The translations under genes were made by a program, and so were the position numbers. Below are positions 22,960 through 33,449 of a stretch of 64,000 nt of DNA, piece by piece. Positions within the stretch are counted from its first letter, which is position 1; the number at the start of each line of letters is the position of its first letter. Origin of the DNA: Chromobotia macracanthus. Lineage: Eukaryota > Chordata > Actinopteri > Cypriniformes > Botiidae. Location: positions 1,110,501-1,174,500 of the forward strand of contig JAZGTH010000068.1 in assembly GCA_036877525.1 (NCBI GenBank), read 5' to 3'. The notes under the pieces are model-generated. The model was given only the letters and a program-made list of their open reading frames with translations, did no database searches and was not told where the DNA came from.

Positions 22960-23230
22960 TACCCATAAGTGTTGGGGGAATACTGGTGGATACTGGCTGT
23001 AACCAAACCTCTATTCATCATCGCATGATGCAAACTGAGGTATTGGACATGAGCCACACAATAAAGGTGAGGTGTGTTCACAGGGATGTCCGTCAATATC
23101 CTATATCATGGTCACAATTCAATTGGAGGCCCAAAAGCATAAAGTCGAGGTGGCAGTTAAGCCACCTTAGTCACCCACTTATTTTAGGAATGCATTGGCC
23201 ATTATTTACTTCACTATTAAAGGGAATGTG
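22960..23230 (+). pseudogene. Gmr1-like protease fragment
   Basis: 'GILVDTGCNQTSIHHRMMQ' at about 22977-23033 carries a DTG active site, followed by 'KVRCVHRDVRQYPI' and 'HPLILGMHWPLFTSLL', which fits the flap and the Leu-Gly motif near the end of retropepsins. It lies directly after gag and before integrase. Confidence 0.65.
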
Positions 23231-23254
23231 TGAGGGTGGCTCCTGCAAAATCCA

Positions 23255-23760
23255 AGCTGACCGGGACGTGAGGCTGGCTGGGGTGGACGAGGGTGGGCGC
23301 AGGTGGTGTGTGGCATGCCGTGAATGTCAATTGGTGAACCCCCCAGCCGTTTCAAAAGCGTCATTGCACCCACTTTCATAATCGAGGTCCCCTTTGAGAG
23401 AATTGGCATGGACCTCATTGGGCCATTAGAACGGTCAGCACGAGGGCATCGCTTTGCATTAATCGTGGTAGATCATGCAACGCGATTCCCAGGAAGCAGT
23501 AACTCTCTGCAACGTCTCTGCAAAGAGTGTAGCGGATGCCCTGTTTCGTATTATTTCCCGGGTGGGGATCCCGAAAGAGATCCTCACTGATCAAGGCACA
23601 ATGTTTATGTCATGCACATTACACGAGCTTTACAAATTATTGGGTATAAAATCAATTCGTACCAGCGTTTATCACCCTCAAACAGATAGGCTGGTCAAAC
23701 GGTGCCATTGTACCCGGTGCAACCAAGGAGGGAGGAGGCCTCTGCTCAGCTGGCGATGAT
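23255..23760 (+). pseudogene. Gmr1-like integrase located upstream of RT
   Basis: 'RRWCVACRECQLVNPPA' supplies the CxxC of the zinc-binding domain. The core follows as 'VPFERIGMDLIGPLERSA' (first Asp), 'GHRFALIVVDHATRFP', 'GIPKEILTDQGTMFMS' (second Asp), and 'VYHPQTDRLVKR'. At the position of the catalytic Glu the sequence reads Lys, so this copy is catalytically dead. Two frame changes occur within 250 bases. The frame is cut after about 23730, and RT sequence starts at about 23865. Confidence 0.7.
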
Positions 23761-23864
23761 GGTAAAGGAGAAGGAATAGCTCGGGCCAGAACTAGATTTA
23801 AAGCCCAAAGCTATAGTCCCAGTTCCATGTGGAGCTCACCTCTTGTTGTCCCAACTGGCAGAGA

Positions 23865-24180
23865 TTCAGAAATGCCCCAACACGGTTTCGAAATTCAATG
23901 TATATACAATGCCCCAGGTTGACGAGTTGCTTGTTAGGCACGGCTTGATTTTATTCTACACTGGATTTAACAAAGAGATATAGTGACAAATCCCCCTAAC
24001 GCCAATGTCTCACGAAAACACAGCCTTCACCACACCGTTTGGCTTACACCAATTTATCATACTTCCTTTCGGGCTATTTGGGGCGCAGCCACATTTCAGC
24101 TCCCCTCATGGACCGGGTATTATGACCTCATCAGGCATATGCAACACCCTTTTACCAGGGGGACATGAAAATGTCACACT
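23865..24180 (+). pseudogene. Gmr1-like reverse transcriptase fragment downstream of integrase
   Basis: 'SKFNVYTMPQVDELLVRHG', then a stop-containing equivalent of the first catalytic motif, then 'HENTAFTTPFGLHQFIILPF' and 'GLFGAQPHFSS'. These are RT motifs B and C-flanking blocks. The YxDD region is missing. Its position after integrase, in the same orientation, is the key evidence for the Gmr1-like order. Confidence 0.65.
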
Positions 24181-24199
24181 GTGGTTGTGGAATTACTTT

Positions 24200-25060
24200 G
24201 TGTAAATAAAATTCTTTTTGCACAAACAAACCGGTCGCAGGGCACGTCTGCATCTCGTTAGCCATGGCATCATTAAATCAATCAGTGGGACACCTGTGCT
24301 TGCTTCTTTTTACAAAGAAGCGCAATTCACGGTTCAGTGTTGGACATGTCAAGCCTCAGGTCATCCTCCACCTGGAGGCTATTTCGGTACTTTGTTTTCA
24401 AAGCTGTTAATTTTGCACAGATATGTTGAGGAGAATGGAAAAAGTAATTTTACGGCAGCGTCAGATAACTGAGGATATTCAGGCATCACGCTCAACCAAA
24501 ATGAGAAGAAGAGCGGTGTCACAATCTGGTGTCGCTCTTTAATTCGACTTTTAACTTTTCCCTCATGTCAACTGGAAGGTCTTTTCCTGGGAAACTGAAA
24601 GGATCTCTGACCCAAGCAAATGAACTGAAATCCTCAAATAATGGCTGAATTGTTGTTTTAACCCCTCAATATGTTGAGCGACTGTGTATGCTAATGTTTT
24701 TTAAATGTTCCACTGACAACACAATGATAAAGTTTTTATGCTAACATTTTTAGAACATTTATCAATGACATATAATGTTAAGGAAACACTACTAAAGTTA
24801 TTACTAATGTTATTGCAAGAACATATTTTGATTACTTTGAGAGAACCTTTAGAGAACGTTAGCCAAAGTTATGAGAACATTCCCTGTTAGCTGGGATGTT
24901 ATTGTAGCAACTGTTAATAGCTATAGGTTACAATTACAAAGGGACAGTAAATGCAAGATAAATATGAGAGAGCAAAGCTACCTCACCTTTCCCCTCGCTA
25001 ACCAGATGACTCAATCAAGGGGCTACACATGGATAGGTATATTGATATTGATATTGATGT
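24200..25060. other. Non-coding region ending in a DNA-transposon terminus
   Basis: No recognisable protein. 24640-24900 contains several 'agaacattt', 'gagaaccttt' and 'gagaacgtta' words and ends in 'ttccctgttagctggga'. This is the inverted form of the 'cccagctaac' end seen in fish DNA elements. The other end was not placed. Confidence 0.4.
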
Positions 25061-25072
25061 GAAAAAATTAGG

Positions 25073-26342
25073 ACACCCTATGAAAACCTGTGTATTTTTG
25101 TAATATTTTTGGATATATTGATATTTAATCTCAATTTTAACAATACAGAGAGATTAAAGTAATATATCTAATCAATTAAAACTGAAAAGGGGATTTTCTG
25201 TAAAATGTAATTCCACAAAATGCAAATTCTAACTAAGGCAAAAGTTTGGACACCCTCACATGTATTCTCTCTTAAAATGGCTCAAATCACATATAGGTGT
25301 ATCACACCAGGTTCACATAATAGTAGATCGTTACTCAGCATTTTAAATGAGGCTTGCCCTATCTAAACCTCAGACATTTAGTTTGGTGTGCTCCTAACTG
25401 TTGAAGTGAGAGTGAGCACCATGGTGAGAGCAAAAGAGCTGTCAGATTTTGTAATCAGCCATTCCACTGTCCGGAAGATTGTCTACAAGTGAAGGCCTTT
25501 CAAAACAACTGGCAACATGCCCAGGTCTGATCGCCCCAAGAGCAGACCGCAAGATGCTAAAAGAGGTCTCCAAAAACCCTAAAATGTCATCTCAGGAACT
25601 ACAGCAGGCTCTGGCTACTGTTGATGTAAAAGTGCATGCCTCTACAATCAGAAAGAAACTGCACAAGTTTAACTTGCATGGGAGGTGTGCAAGGAGGAAA
25701 CCTTTGCTCTCTGAGAGAAACATCAAGGCCAAGGTTTGGGGCTGCTTTGCTGCAGCAGGACCTGGTCAGCTCACCATCATAGAATCCACCATGAATTCTA
25801 CTGTGTATCAGAAGGTGCTTGAAGAACATGTGAGACCATCTGTTAGAAAATTAAAGCTGAAGCGGAACTAGACCATGCAACATGACAATGACCCAAAACA
25901 TACTAGTAAATCAACCAAAGACTGGCTAAAAAGGTAGAAATGGAGACTCCTGGAAGTCAAAGTCCAGATCTGAATCCCATTGAGATGCTGTGGCGTGACC
26001 CAACAAACCCCCCAACAAACCCCTCAAACATCTCACAGCTGAAAAATTTCTCCATTGAGGAGTGGTTTAAAATTTCCTCAGACCGATGTCAGAGACTGGT
26101 AGATGGCTACAAGAAGCGTCTCACTGCAGTTATTTCAGCCAAAGGAGGTAACACTAGCTATTAGGGGCTAGGGTGTCCTATCTTTTTCCTCAGTTAAAAT
26201 AGGCATTTTTGTTGAATTACATTTACAGACTTTTCAGTTTTAATTGTTTAGTTATATTACTTTAATCTCTCTGTATTGTTAAAATTGAGACTAAATAACC
26301 ATATATTAAAAAATGTTACAAAACACACATGCTTTCACAGGT
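25073..26342 (+). mobile_element. Tc1-like DNA transposon with long inverted ends
   Basis: Sequence at 25073-25260 recurs inverted at 26170-26342: both contain 'aatctcaattttaacaatac', 'agagagattaaagtaatat', 'aattaaaactgaaaag' and a 'ggacaccct' word near the inner end. The enclosed sequence encodes a degraded Tc1 transposase. The TA target sites could not be assigned with certainty because the outermost bases have diverged. Inverted ends of roughly 180-200 bp indicate the long-IR class of fish Tc1 elements. Confidence 0.85.
25418..26163 (+). pseudogene. Tc1-like transposase, internally deleted
   Basis: Starts 'MVRAKELSDFVISHSTVRKI', the DNA-binding HTH region, with a stop and frameshift at about 25488. 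The 130-residue frame that follows contains 'MLKEVSKNPKMSSQELQQAL' and 'KVWGCFAAAGPGQLTIIEST'. The stretch between them that should contain the first catalytic Asp is deleted. Further on, 'TMQHDNDPKHTSKSTKDWL' gives the second Asp; the final Glu lies in 'SPDLNPIEMLW' at about 25966-25990 in another frame. Cannot encode active enzyme. Confidence 0.85.
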
Positions 26343-26344
26343 GC

Positions 26345-27330
26345 TGTAGTTGACAATGACAAAATGTGCAACATAACATGGGCGTGGTGAATGACGTCAC
26401 TGAGATGAGACGCACAACAATAGAGTATATACTTCGCAGATCGCGAGTATGACAAAAGAAGCTTAAAAGGCAAATAAAACATTTTTATATGCATAAATAA
26501 TATGTTGTGTGATGTTTTTGAGTCATTTAAAGTGCGATGATTGGTGATATTGAAGTGGGTGATTGAACCCCATACAATCCAATGCGATTAATAATTTTGA
26601 AATTATTTTTGAAATCTAATAAGTATTGAAATCTCCTGGATTTGGTCAAATTCTTTTTCTTTTTTTTATTCTTTTGGAATGAGCTGTGATCTTGAGATGG
26701 CGAGCCACCCAGTTAGAGAACCATAAGCAGAGATAAGAAGAGGAAATTCTACTATTTATCAAGTTATCTGTGCTTTGATTGCTGTTGCCTACGGAACTCA
26801 TCCATTTGTAATGGTATTTCCCATCAGTTACCTCAACACTTGAGTCCTGAACAAAGCTGTTGTTGCCCTATTGAACATTGTATCCCATACAATTGCACTA
26901 CTACTACTGCACCAAAAAACGTACTTTCATTGAATTCATCGATTGGAAATAAATCTAAATAAATAGGAAAGGTTAATATACATATATCAATTTAAATATT
27001 AAAGCGAACAAATATAATATAGATAGAAATATATAGAAAGATAAACTGCTACAGAAGGTTACATTTCTTAAAGGGAAAGAAGAAGACTATGCTTGTTATT
27101 CCATTTTTTTATTTACTGTTATTTCATTTCATGATTTCATTAATTCCAGTTTCTCTGAAAAGTAAACCTGAACTTATTGGTAAAAAGTAATTTTCCTGGT
27201 CTCTCTGGTCCCTGTGTTAATGTGTTTTGCCTCATTCTGCCCTCTGTAGTGAACCTGGTGATCTGGCTAGTTATTGTCTGTTCTGTCATTCATATTGATA
27301 CACAGAGGGACAAATGTATCTATTGCACGT
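26345..27330. other. Non-coding, no features recognised
   Basis: AT-rich sequence without convincing ORFs, inverted ends or known repeat words. It could hold the 5' LTR and leader of the retrovirus-like relic starting at 27336, but I see no TG...CA pair or primer-binding site. Confidence 0.4.
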
Positions 27331-27335
27331 TATAG

Positions 27336-28010
27336 GTGCCACTGATTACATTTGCATCTGACCTGACCAGAGCTGTAAATACTCATATCATGGATGGAAC
27401 TGTTTTTGATGCATACCGTCCTGCAGTGTGGCAGGCACTGCATGCTGAGTATCCAACCAGAGTAGACCCTAAGGCATTAAAGGGGGAACAGCTGGGGGAA
27501 ACAGAAACCCCAACCTTCTATGTCCAGAGGCAACTGAAAATGGAAGCAAGAAACTGAAATGCATCCAGAAGGAGATCTATTACTGGCCACACTGTTTAGA
27601 CAGGCTATGATAAATGCCATGCAACAGCCTGTAAAGAGCAAACTGGAAGACATTGGCTTAAACTCCAAAACACACAAGGGGTTTTGTGACCCTGTGACTC
27701 ATGAAGTAGAGCAATACAGAATGAATGAACAGAAACCAAAGAACCAAGAAAAAGTGCTACAAAGAAGTGTTTTAATTGCAACTTAAAGAACTAACAAGTT
27801 AACATAAGAAAAAGGTTCAAGGCCATAATCATAATAATTCATAATAAAAAAGAATCAGAACAAATGTTAGTGATATCTCCTGTAAATGCACCACCAGCTA
27901 TTCAGCTGGCTCCACCTACAGTGATGACATCACCTGCAGCAATACTTCCAAATGCACACCAGATCCCTACACCCATTGTCAATGTTTATACTCAATGACG
28001 AGAACAAAAG
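27336..28010 (+). pseudogene. Retrovirus-like gag fragment
   Basis: A first frame (27336-27557) includes 'GTVFDAYRPAVWQALHAEYP' and 'ETETPTFYVQRQLK'. A second frame from 27559 gives 'LFRQAMINAMQQPVKSKLED' and 'GFCDPVTHEVEQYRMNEQK', a helical Lys/Gln-rich stretch such as follows a capsid. A Pro-rich segment follows in broken frames to about 28000. No zinc knuckle was seen. The single stop between the two frames is one of at least three breaks. Confidence 0.6.
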
Positions 28011-28059
28011 GGGTGGAACGGAAAGTCAGCTCAAACAGTTTTTGCCAACCCGTTTGTCG

Positions 28060-28645
28060 ATAAACCAAAAACAAAAGTGTGACCATATCTGTCTTAGTAT
28101 CAAGTGAGACTCCTGTTAATTTCTTAGGGAGAGATGCATTATGTAAACTGGGGCTACAAATATGGTGCTCTCTAGAAGAAGTGTATATAGACATGAAATA
28201 AATAGGAACTCAAATGATGATTACTGAGCCAAAAGCAAATGTGTACTGGATAGGGCAAATAGAAAATTATGTGAGACAGACAATTAATAAATGGGGGAAG
28301 TTTTTGAAGCACAGATTCCTGAGGCACAGTTACCAAATTTAGAGTTTTACTGTACAATGATATATGATCCTGACAGAGAGGCAAAACTAGAAAAGAAATG
28401 ACAGAAAAAAGCTGAAGGGCAGAAAATTTAACTGATCACACAGTACATCATAATAGGTAAATAAGAAGCAGCTATGAAAATATCTGTAAGTGAATTTGTA
28501 AAGAGATGGTTCAATGTAGCAGATTCTGTTCCACATGTATCTTTATATGTACGCAATAATTGGGAAACAAGATTTAGGGTCAATGAGGAAAAAGGCTATG
28601 TGGCATCAAAGGGGGTACTAGAAAGACGCACAATATACTTAATGT
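28060..28645 (+). pseudogene. Protease-like region plus extra segment with a possible 2H motif
   Basis: 'SSETPVNFLGRDALCKLGLQ' (about 28104-28163) matches the C-terminal Leu-Gly-Arg-Asp part of retroviral proteases. From 28321 one frame with three stops runs 'LEFYCTMIYDPDRE' (28339-28380) and, 62 codons after its YCTM, 'DSVPHVSLYVRNNWE' with His at 28534. HxTx and HxSx pairs at such spacing are the signature of 2H phosphoesterases; here the first position is Tyr. The assignment is speculative; an ordinary linker is the alternative. Confidence 0.4.
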
Positions 28646-28837
28646 TCACATAAAAGACAGATTGATGCACCAACCTGACTTTTAAACATTTTAATTGCAG
28701 ACGTTTATGGGTTTGACCATTGAACAAGGGTGACATTGGGGAGATATTTGTCTCCATATTTACATGCAATGGAAGCATGTGAAATTGCTCATGTGAAATT
28801 TGTGCCAAAAACAATGTTAGAAATCAACACCAATAGC

Positions 28838-29330
28838 CCACATACCAGTACCAGAAAGACCATTTAAGCACTTGGTGATGGATTATGTGGTTATGATAAA
28901 GCGAGTTCAAGGCAAAAGATACATCTATTATTACAACAAAGCTTGTAATAATAGACAGATTTAGACAAAGTTGACAAAGGTTGTTTCATCATCCACAATC
29001 ACAAGGGATGGGAGAAAGAATCAGTGTTACCGTCAAGGCCAAATGTAACCAAATCTGTGAAAGTACAAACTGGGTCGATGCTTTACCTTTTGCACTAATG
29101 AGCTATTGCATGCAAACTAAAAGGAGTGCGCACTTAGCCCCGCATGAAATGCTTACGGGTCGACCCATGCCTGTGCAATACAAAGGACATCCCCTGATCA
29201 ATTGTATTTGCAAATACAATTGCAAATAGAACTTAGGTCTTATATAAAAAATTAATTGCAATACATAACGCTGTCTATTTACAGGAAAAGAGAAAGGAGC
29301 TGTAGCGAAAATGTGTTTAAGGGAAATTAA
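28838..29330 (+). pseudogene. Retrovirus-like integrase fragment
   Basis: 'VPERPFKHLVMDYVVMIKRV' holds the first core Asp. After a deletion that removes the second Asp, the 82-residue frame at 28981 continues 'HHPQSQGMGERISVTVKAK' (catalytic Glu kept), 'WVDALPFALMSYCMQTKRS' and 'HEMLTGRPMPVQY'. The tail reads 'ELRSYIK' in a broken frame. The 'HPQSQG..ER' style and Met-Leu-Thr-Gly-Arg motif fit retroviral integrases better than Gypsy ones. Confidence 0.75.
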
Positions 29331-29339
29331 TACTGAGGT

Positions 29340-29408
29340 TTGTTTGCAAATAAGTATTCTTTATTGCAGATGTAATTATTTATGAACAAGTCCACTCAAA
29401 ATTAATGT

Positions 29409-29442
<34 letters not shown>

Positions 29443-30970
29443 TCTCCACCATTCCCTGTGTAAGGGAAACATATATATTCTATGTGTATAGAATATGGAT
29501 ACTTGCATTGAGCTCTAGTGCAGAGCGCAAATCCAAATGCGCATGGCAAGAGAGAGAGTCCTGAGTGGCTCAGACATGATGGAGTTTGTTAAGTTCCAGA
29601 GATCGATGAAGAGAGCTGAAGTGATATCCAGAGTCTGTCTCAGATGGACTGAGTCAGAGGCTGGACATTAGAAGACGATCTGTTAGATATTAAATATGAC
29701 AGAGTTTGAACTACATTAAGTTGTGATTCAACCTAATGCATGAATACAAACAAAACATCAATCCAAACTTGCATACAGAGTTACAGTAAAGATACATAGT
29801 TTTGTAGCCAGCATACCATTGGAATGTATACAACTATATACAGTTTAGGACAGTTTAGTTGTAAGTTAAAAAGAGTTCTTCCTTTGGATTGAAGTGTTCT
29901 TTCGTGGGCCACCTGGAGCTACTGGAACTCCAGGTGGTGCCCAGGGAATTATTTTGAAGCTTGTGCAGGGTGTCATAAACTGTCCTGTTGGTATCAGAGG
30001 TTGCTGATAGGCAAACTTCTCCTCCAGACTCTCTGGAACCTAGGGTCTTTCACCCCCCCCCCAATGTTTGTATGTCTTAAGTAAAAAGGGGTATTTTATA
30101 ATCCATACATGATCCAAATATTGGGCCATCCCAGACACTACAGTGACCTGTGTGAAGATAAAAATGACTGCCAGCAGTCAGTTCACTTTCTTAAGCTGTT
30201 AGTCTCTTCTTGTCTTTTCCGCTCTTCAATCAAGGATCTTCGGCCCTGGCACCCATCTCCCACAGGGGCTCAATCCCTTTGAGAAAGACATTGGACATCA
30301 CTTCAACTAACTTTGTTAATCTCTGGAAATCAACAAACTACATCGCATATCTGAATCAGGACTCCCTCCACGCGCATTCGGATTTGTGCTATGCACTAGA
30401 GCTCAATGCAAGTATTGCATTTCTGTGTACATAGAATAGCTGCGTTGGGTTGTGCCCCTTTTCCTAGGTGATTCGACTGATGGTTCATTCAGAAATGCTT
30501 AGCTGATTCAACTGCAGTGTAAATTAATAAACACCCATATGTATTCACCTTTGAGTGTTGCTGCGTTCAGTGCTCACAAATAAGGTCACTTAAACTGTGT
30601 TTAATCTTGCTACATGCTCTAAAGTCCTGTTAAAGCAGAGAAGTGTTGTTTTCAAGGCCAGACAAATAATGTTTCTTAGATCCAATAAGATTGTGTATGT
30701 ACTCGCTGTATGAATGCATAAGCTGATTATTGTCATCATTCATGCTAATCAGGTATTACAAAATAGGTATATTTAATGACGATTAATTATATGTAATTTC
30801 CTTTGAGCTGAATTAACTATTCCCTGAATGAAATAGTGTTTTAATCAACTGTTGGGTCAAATCAAATAGTGTCGCTCGTTTCGCTACATTATTATAATGG
30901 TGGAGAATAGATCTATTAATACTAATTTTGAATACTAATACTAACTTGTTCATAAATAATTACATCTGTG
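29340..30970. repeat. Long inverted duplication (LTR-like copies facing each other)
   Basis: Three blocks at the left recur inverted at the right: 'gatgtaattatttatgaaca' (29367-29390 and 30947-30970, identical); 'cttgcattgagctctagtgc' (about 29503 and 30410); and 'tccagagat' followed by 'gaagtgat.tcca' (about 29595 and 30310). The right copy has about 450 extra bases between the first two blocks. The arrangement suggests two copies of one LTR-like element in opposite orientation, or the arms of a large foldback. Confidence 0.75.
29408..29440. repeat. (TA)n microsatellite
   Basis: Pure alternating T/A run of about 28 bases inside the left arm of the inverted duplication. Absent from the right arm, so it expanded after the duplication or was inserted. 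Confidence 0.95.
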
Positions 30971-31009
30971 GTGGAGAATGCTTTATTTATGAATAAAACT
31001 CAATATTAA

Positions 31010-31620
31010 TCCTCTTTACACTGGCAAATAGTTTTTAATTATTACCATGGAAACTGTCCAGCCATGCTCTAGCAACCATTAACCAACATAAATTAGCTAT
31101 ATCTCAGCACCAGAACATCATAGAGATATGGGAGTTAGCGCTTTTAAATCAGACACACATCCATCTATTAGTTTTACCCTGTTAACTGTCTAGCTACACC
31201 CTAACAACCATTTATATTCCCCTAGCAACCCATGGCTGAGCTATGGCTTATTCGTTTGTAATAAAACGAATAAGCCATAGCTCAGCATTAGAACATTGTA
31301 AAGGCATGTGGGTGGGCTTATTTGACTCCGACTGTCAGTGGCCTTCGGTTATTGCCCTGGCAACATCCTACAGACACCCTATCAACCATTTAGAACACCC
31401 TAGCAACTTTAAAACATGAATAAACCATGTTTTAGTATCTATCATGCTAGCATCATGCGAAAACATACTAACATCATGTTAAGTCATACTAGTGTTGTGC
31501 TTATTCATGCTAAAATATACTAACATCATGCTGGCATCATACTAAAACATGGTAGCATCATGTCAATTCATGCTAACATAATGCTAAATCATGTTAGCAG
31601 ATATATACTATTTACAATAA
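31010..31620 (+). repeat. 'Catgctaacatcatgctaag' satellite element, copy 1
   Basis: The leader has 'accatggaaactgtccagcc' and 'ctagcaaccatt' words followed by irregular tandem 'catgctaacatcatg' units of about 16-18 bp. The same leader and array order recurs at 35.4-36.6 and 43.8-45.0 kb, so this is a dispersed element carrying an internal satellite. A perfect palindrome, 'aataagccatagctcag' and its complement, lies at about 31235-31285. Confidence 0.8.
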
Positions 31621-31859
31621 TTTACTTTTTAAAATGTAGTTTTTGCCTTGTTTTGTTCTAAATGTGTGTTTAACATTTTCCTCCTTATTCCAAAATTATG
31701 TCGTTTATAGCACCACCTTTCACCAGTCATACAGTATTAATATAAAAAAAGATATCTCTTTTGCAGTTTAAAAGCTTTGCGAATCGGTTCGAAAGAACCA
31801 ATAAGACTATCCGAGTCAAAAGAACAGGTTACCAATCAGACATCATGAACGCTCAGAAC

Positions 31860-33110
31860 CGAGCATGAATTAATTCGTTAATTCATGCATTGAGAATAAC
31901 AAGGAAAGTGATGCTGTGAGAAGAGGACAGAAGATTCTTGGAAGAGGCGTTGAAGGCGATGATGTGTAGCAGTTTCTGTTTGCCGCCTTATACAAGCACG
32001 CCTGATTAATTTACCGTAGCGTTTTATTGCTACGTAGCCGGGATGGATTTTGTAAGCAAACAAAAGACCGATAGTGGATATCGGATGGTCGGTGAATAGG
32101 AGAGACAGAGGCCATATGATTTTAACAACTGACTGACAGTAGGCAACGAATTACTATTTCCATCTCCTGTTTTGAAGAAACCAAGTTGCAATATTGGGGA
32201 AATAATAATACAAAAAAACTTTCTCTTAAGAAGAGATGGATGGAGAGACAAGCAAAAAGAAGGACTCTTTAATGAAAAGGTAAGATGTCATAATATAATT
32301 TATCATTTAATTTATTGAGTTTCCCAGCATTTCTGCCCACCACATGCAAACGCCTCACTGTGCGAATGAATGTAAATCCGCAAGAGACCCGTTTAACGCA
32401 GTCAGAATTAGGCAGAGCGAACCCAGCATACATAGAATTTTCACCATCTAAAGGTTTTTTGCAGAATTTAGACGCAGGATCAAACTCGGCTAGCTCGACG
32501 GGTACTAGATTACACTGGGTGTTCCATCGTGTTACATATGCGGTATTATGTGCGCTGTTTTAATTATTGGTCTATGCACACATGGGGGACGGACGACTTC
32601 GGGCGTTGAATTGTGCATCAGGGAAAGACGACTTAAGTTAAAAACAATTTCACTTTAAAAACGTACTTAAATACCGTTGTGTTCTGTTCCATCCCATTGC
32701 GCTCCGCCGTTCCATTTCAGAACTAGCCCATAGTCATTTAATGACCATATGCACAGAAGTTCAACAATGTGTGTGCAGAAGTATCTCGACAAACACTGGG
32801 ATGATATGAGCCAGGGAGTGCGCTCAACAATTCATAATGTGGTAGTGTAATCTGATTGACAGCACGATTAAAGTACATTATTCCACTGGTGTTAGGTTGT
32901 TTATAGCCTGTTTATATGTTTAATGCGGCATCTAGTTCTCAAAGAGCTGGAGTCAGCGCACTCACAGCAGCAGGTAGCGGAGACTTAATTCTGAACGATG
33001 CGGTCGTTGTATTCTAGCTTTGACTACATAATAAGCAAAACATAGGCCGCCGTCTAATAGCAACATAAGACATGCCTTACAATAAATAGTGAAAACCTTG
33101 ATATCATCTT
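31860..33110 (+). promoter_or_regulatory. More CpG-containing stretch with a possible 5' exon
   Basis: Base composition is visibly richer in CG dinucleotides than the surroundings, as around 32580-32620 and 32990-33020. An ATG at 32234 opens 'MDGETSKKKDSLMK' and runs directly into 'aaaaggtaagat', a good splice-donor match at about 32280. A 60-base stretch bounded by 'ttgcag' and 'gtatgt' lies at 34231-34290. The two do not join in frame, so any exon pair is unproven. No gene identity can be given. Confidence 0.2.
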
Positions 33111-33332
33111 AAGTCACAGCCGGATAAAAAAGCTTTAATGTCGTGCAGAATATTAACTTCGCTGGCCTTGATATTTTGAGATTTTCGCTTACAGCAAGAG
33201 CAAGGCTACAGCTGACGTTAGATAATCATTACATTGTAAAGGTTTGTTCCCCTCAAACAGAAAATTCAGTTGTCTTTAATCATCCTCATTTGTTGCAAAA
33301 TTGTATGATTTTCTTTGTTCTGTATATACATT

Positions 33333-33377
33333 ACACATTCTTCAAAATATATATTTTATATATTTTGAAGAATGTGT
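33333..33377. repeat. Perfect 19-bp inverted repeat with 7-bp loop
   Basis: The arms 33333-33351 and 33359-33377 are exactly complementary (left arm 'acacattcttcaaaatata'). It lies in otherwise unremarkable AT-rich sequence. It could be a replication-generated hairpin or a small structured RNA. Confidence 0.9.
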
Positions 33378-33449
33378 ATTGTGTTCTTTTCCAAACAACT
33401 AATGTGAATCAGGACAGAGGCTATCACTGCAATAAAAAGCACATATAAT

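Larger units (their letters stand above)
22236..24200 (+). mobile_element. Gmr1-like Gypsy element relic (gag-PR-IN-RT order)
   Basis: Plus-strand fragments appear in the order gag with zinc knuckle, protease, integrase, then reverse transcriptase. In ordinary Gypsy elements integrase follows RT and RNase H. The inverted order is the hallmark of the Gmr1-like lineage, whose capsid is related to SCAN domains (established knowledge). Each domain is truncated and frames shift several times. A candidate 5' LTR edge lies at 19154. No 3' LTR was found. Confidence 0.7.
27336..29330 (+). mobile_element. Endogenous retrovirus-like relic (gag, protease region, integrase)
   Basis: Plus-strand fragments in the order gag, protease with an extra segment, then integrase; the reverse transcriptase and RNase H are absent. 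I place it as a fish retrovirus-like or related LTR element from the gag and integrase style, with moderate certainty. No envelope gene is visible downstream; instead a long inverted duplication begins near 29.34 kb. Several stops and frame changes show it is an old inactive copy. Confidence 0.65.

Noticed and set aside
29303..30890. LTR pair defined by 'tgtagcgaaa' at 29303 and its complement at about 30880
   Set aside because: The left word falls inside the integrase-tail coding remnant and the sequences after it do not match, so it is probably coincidence.
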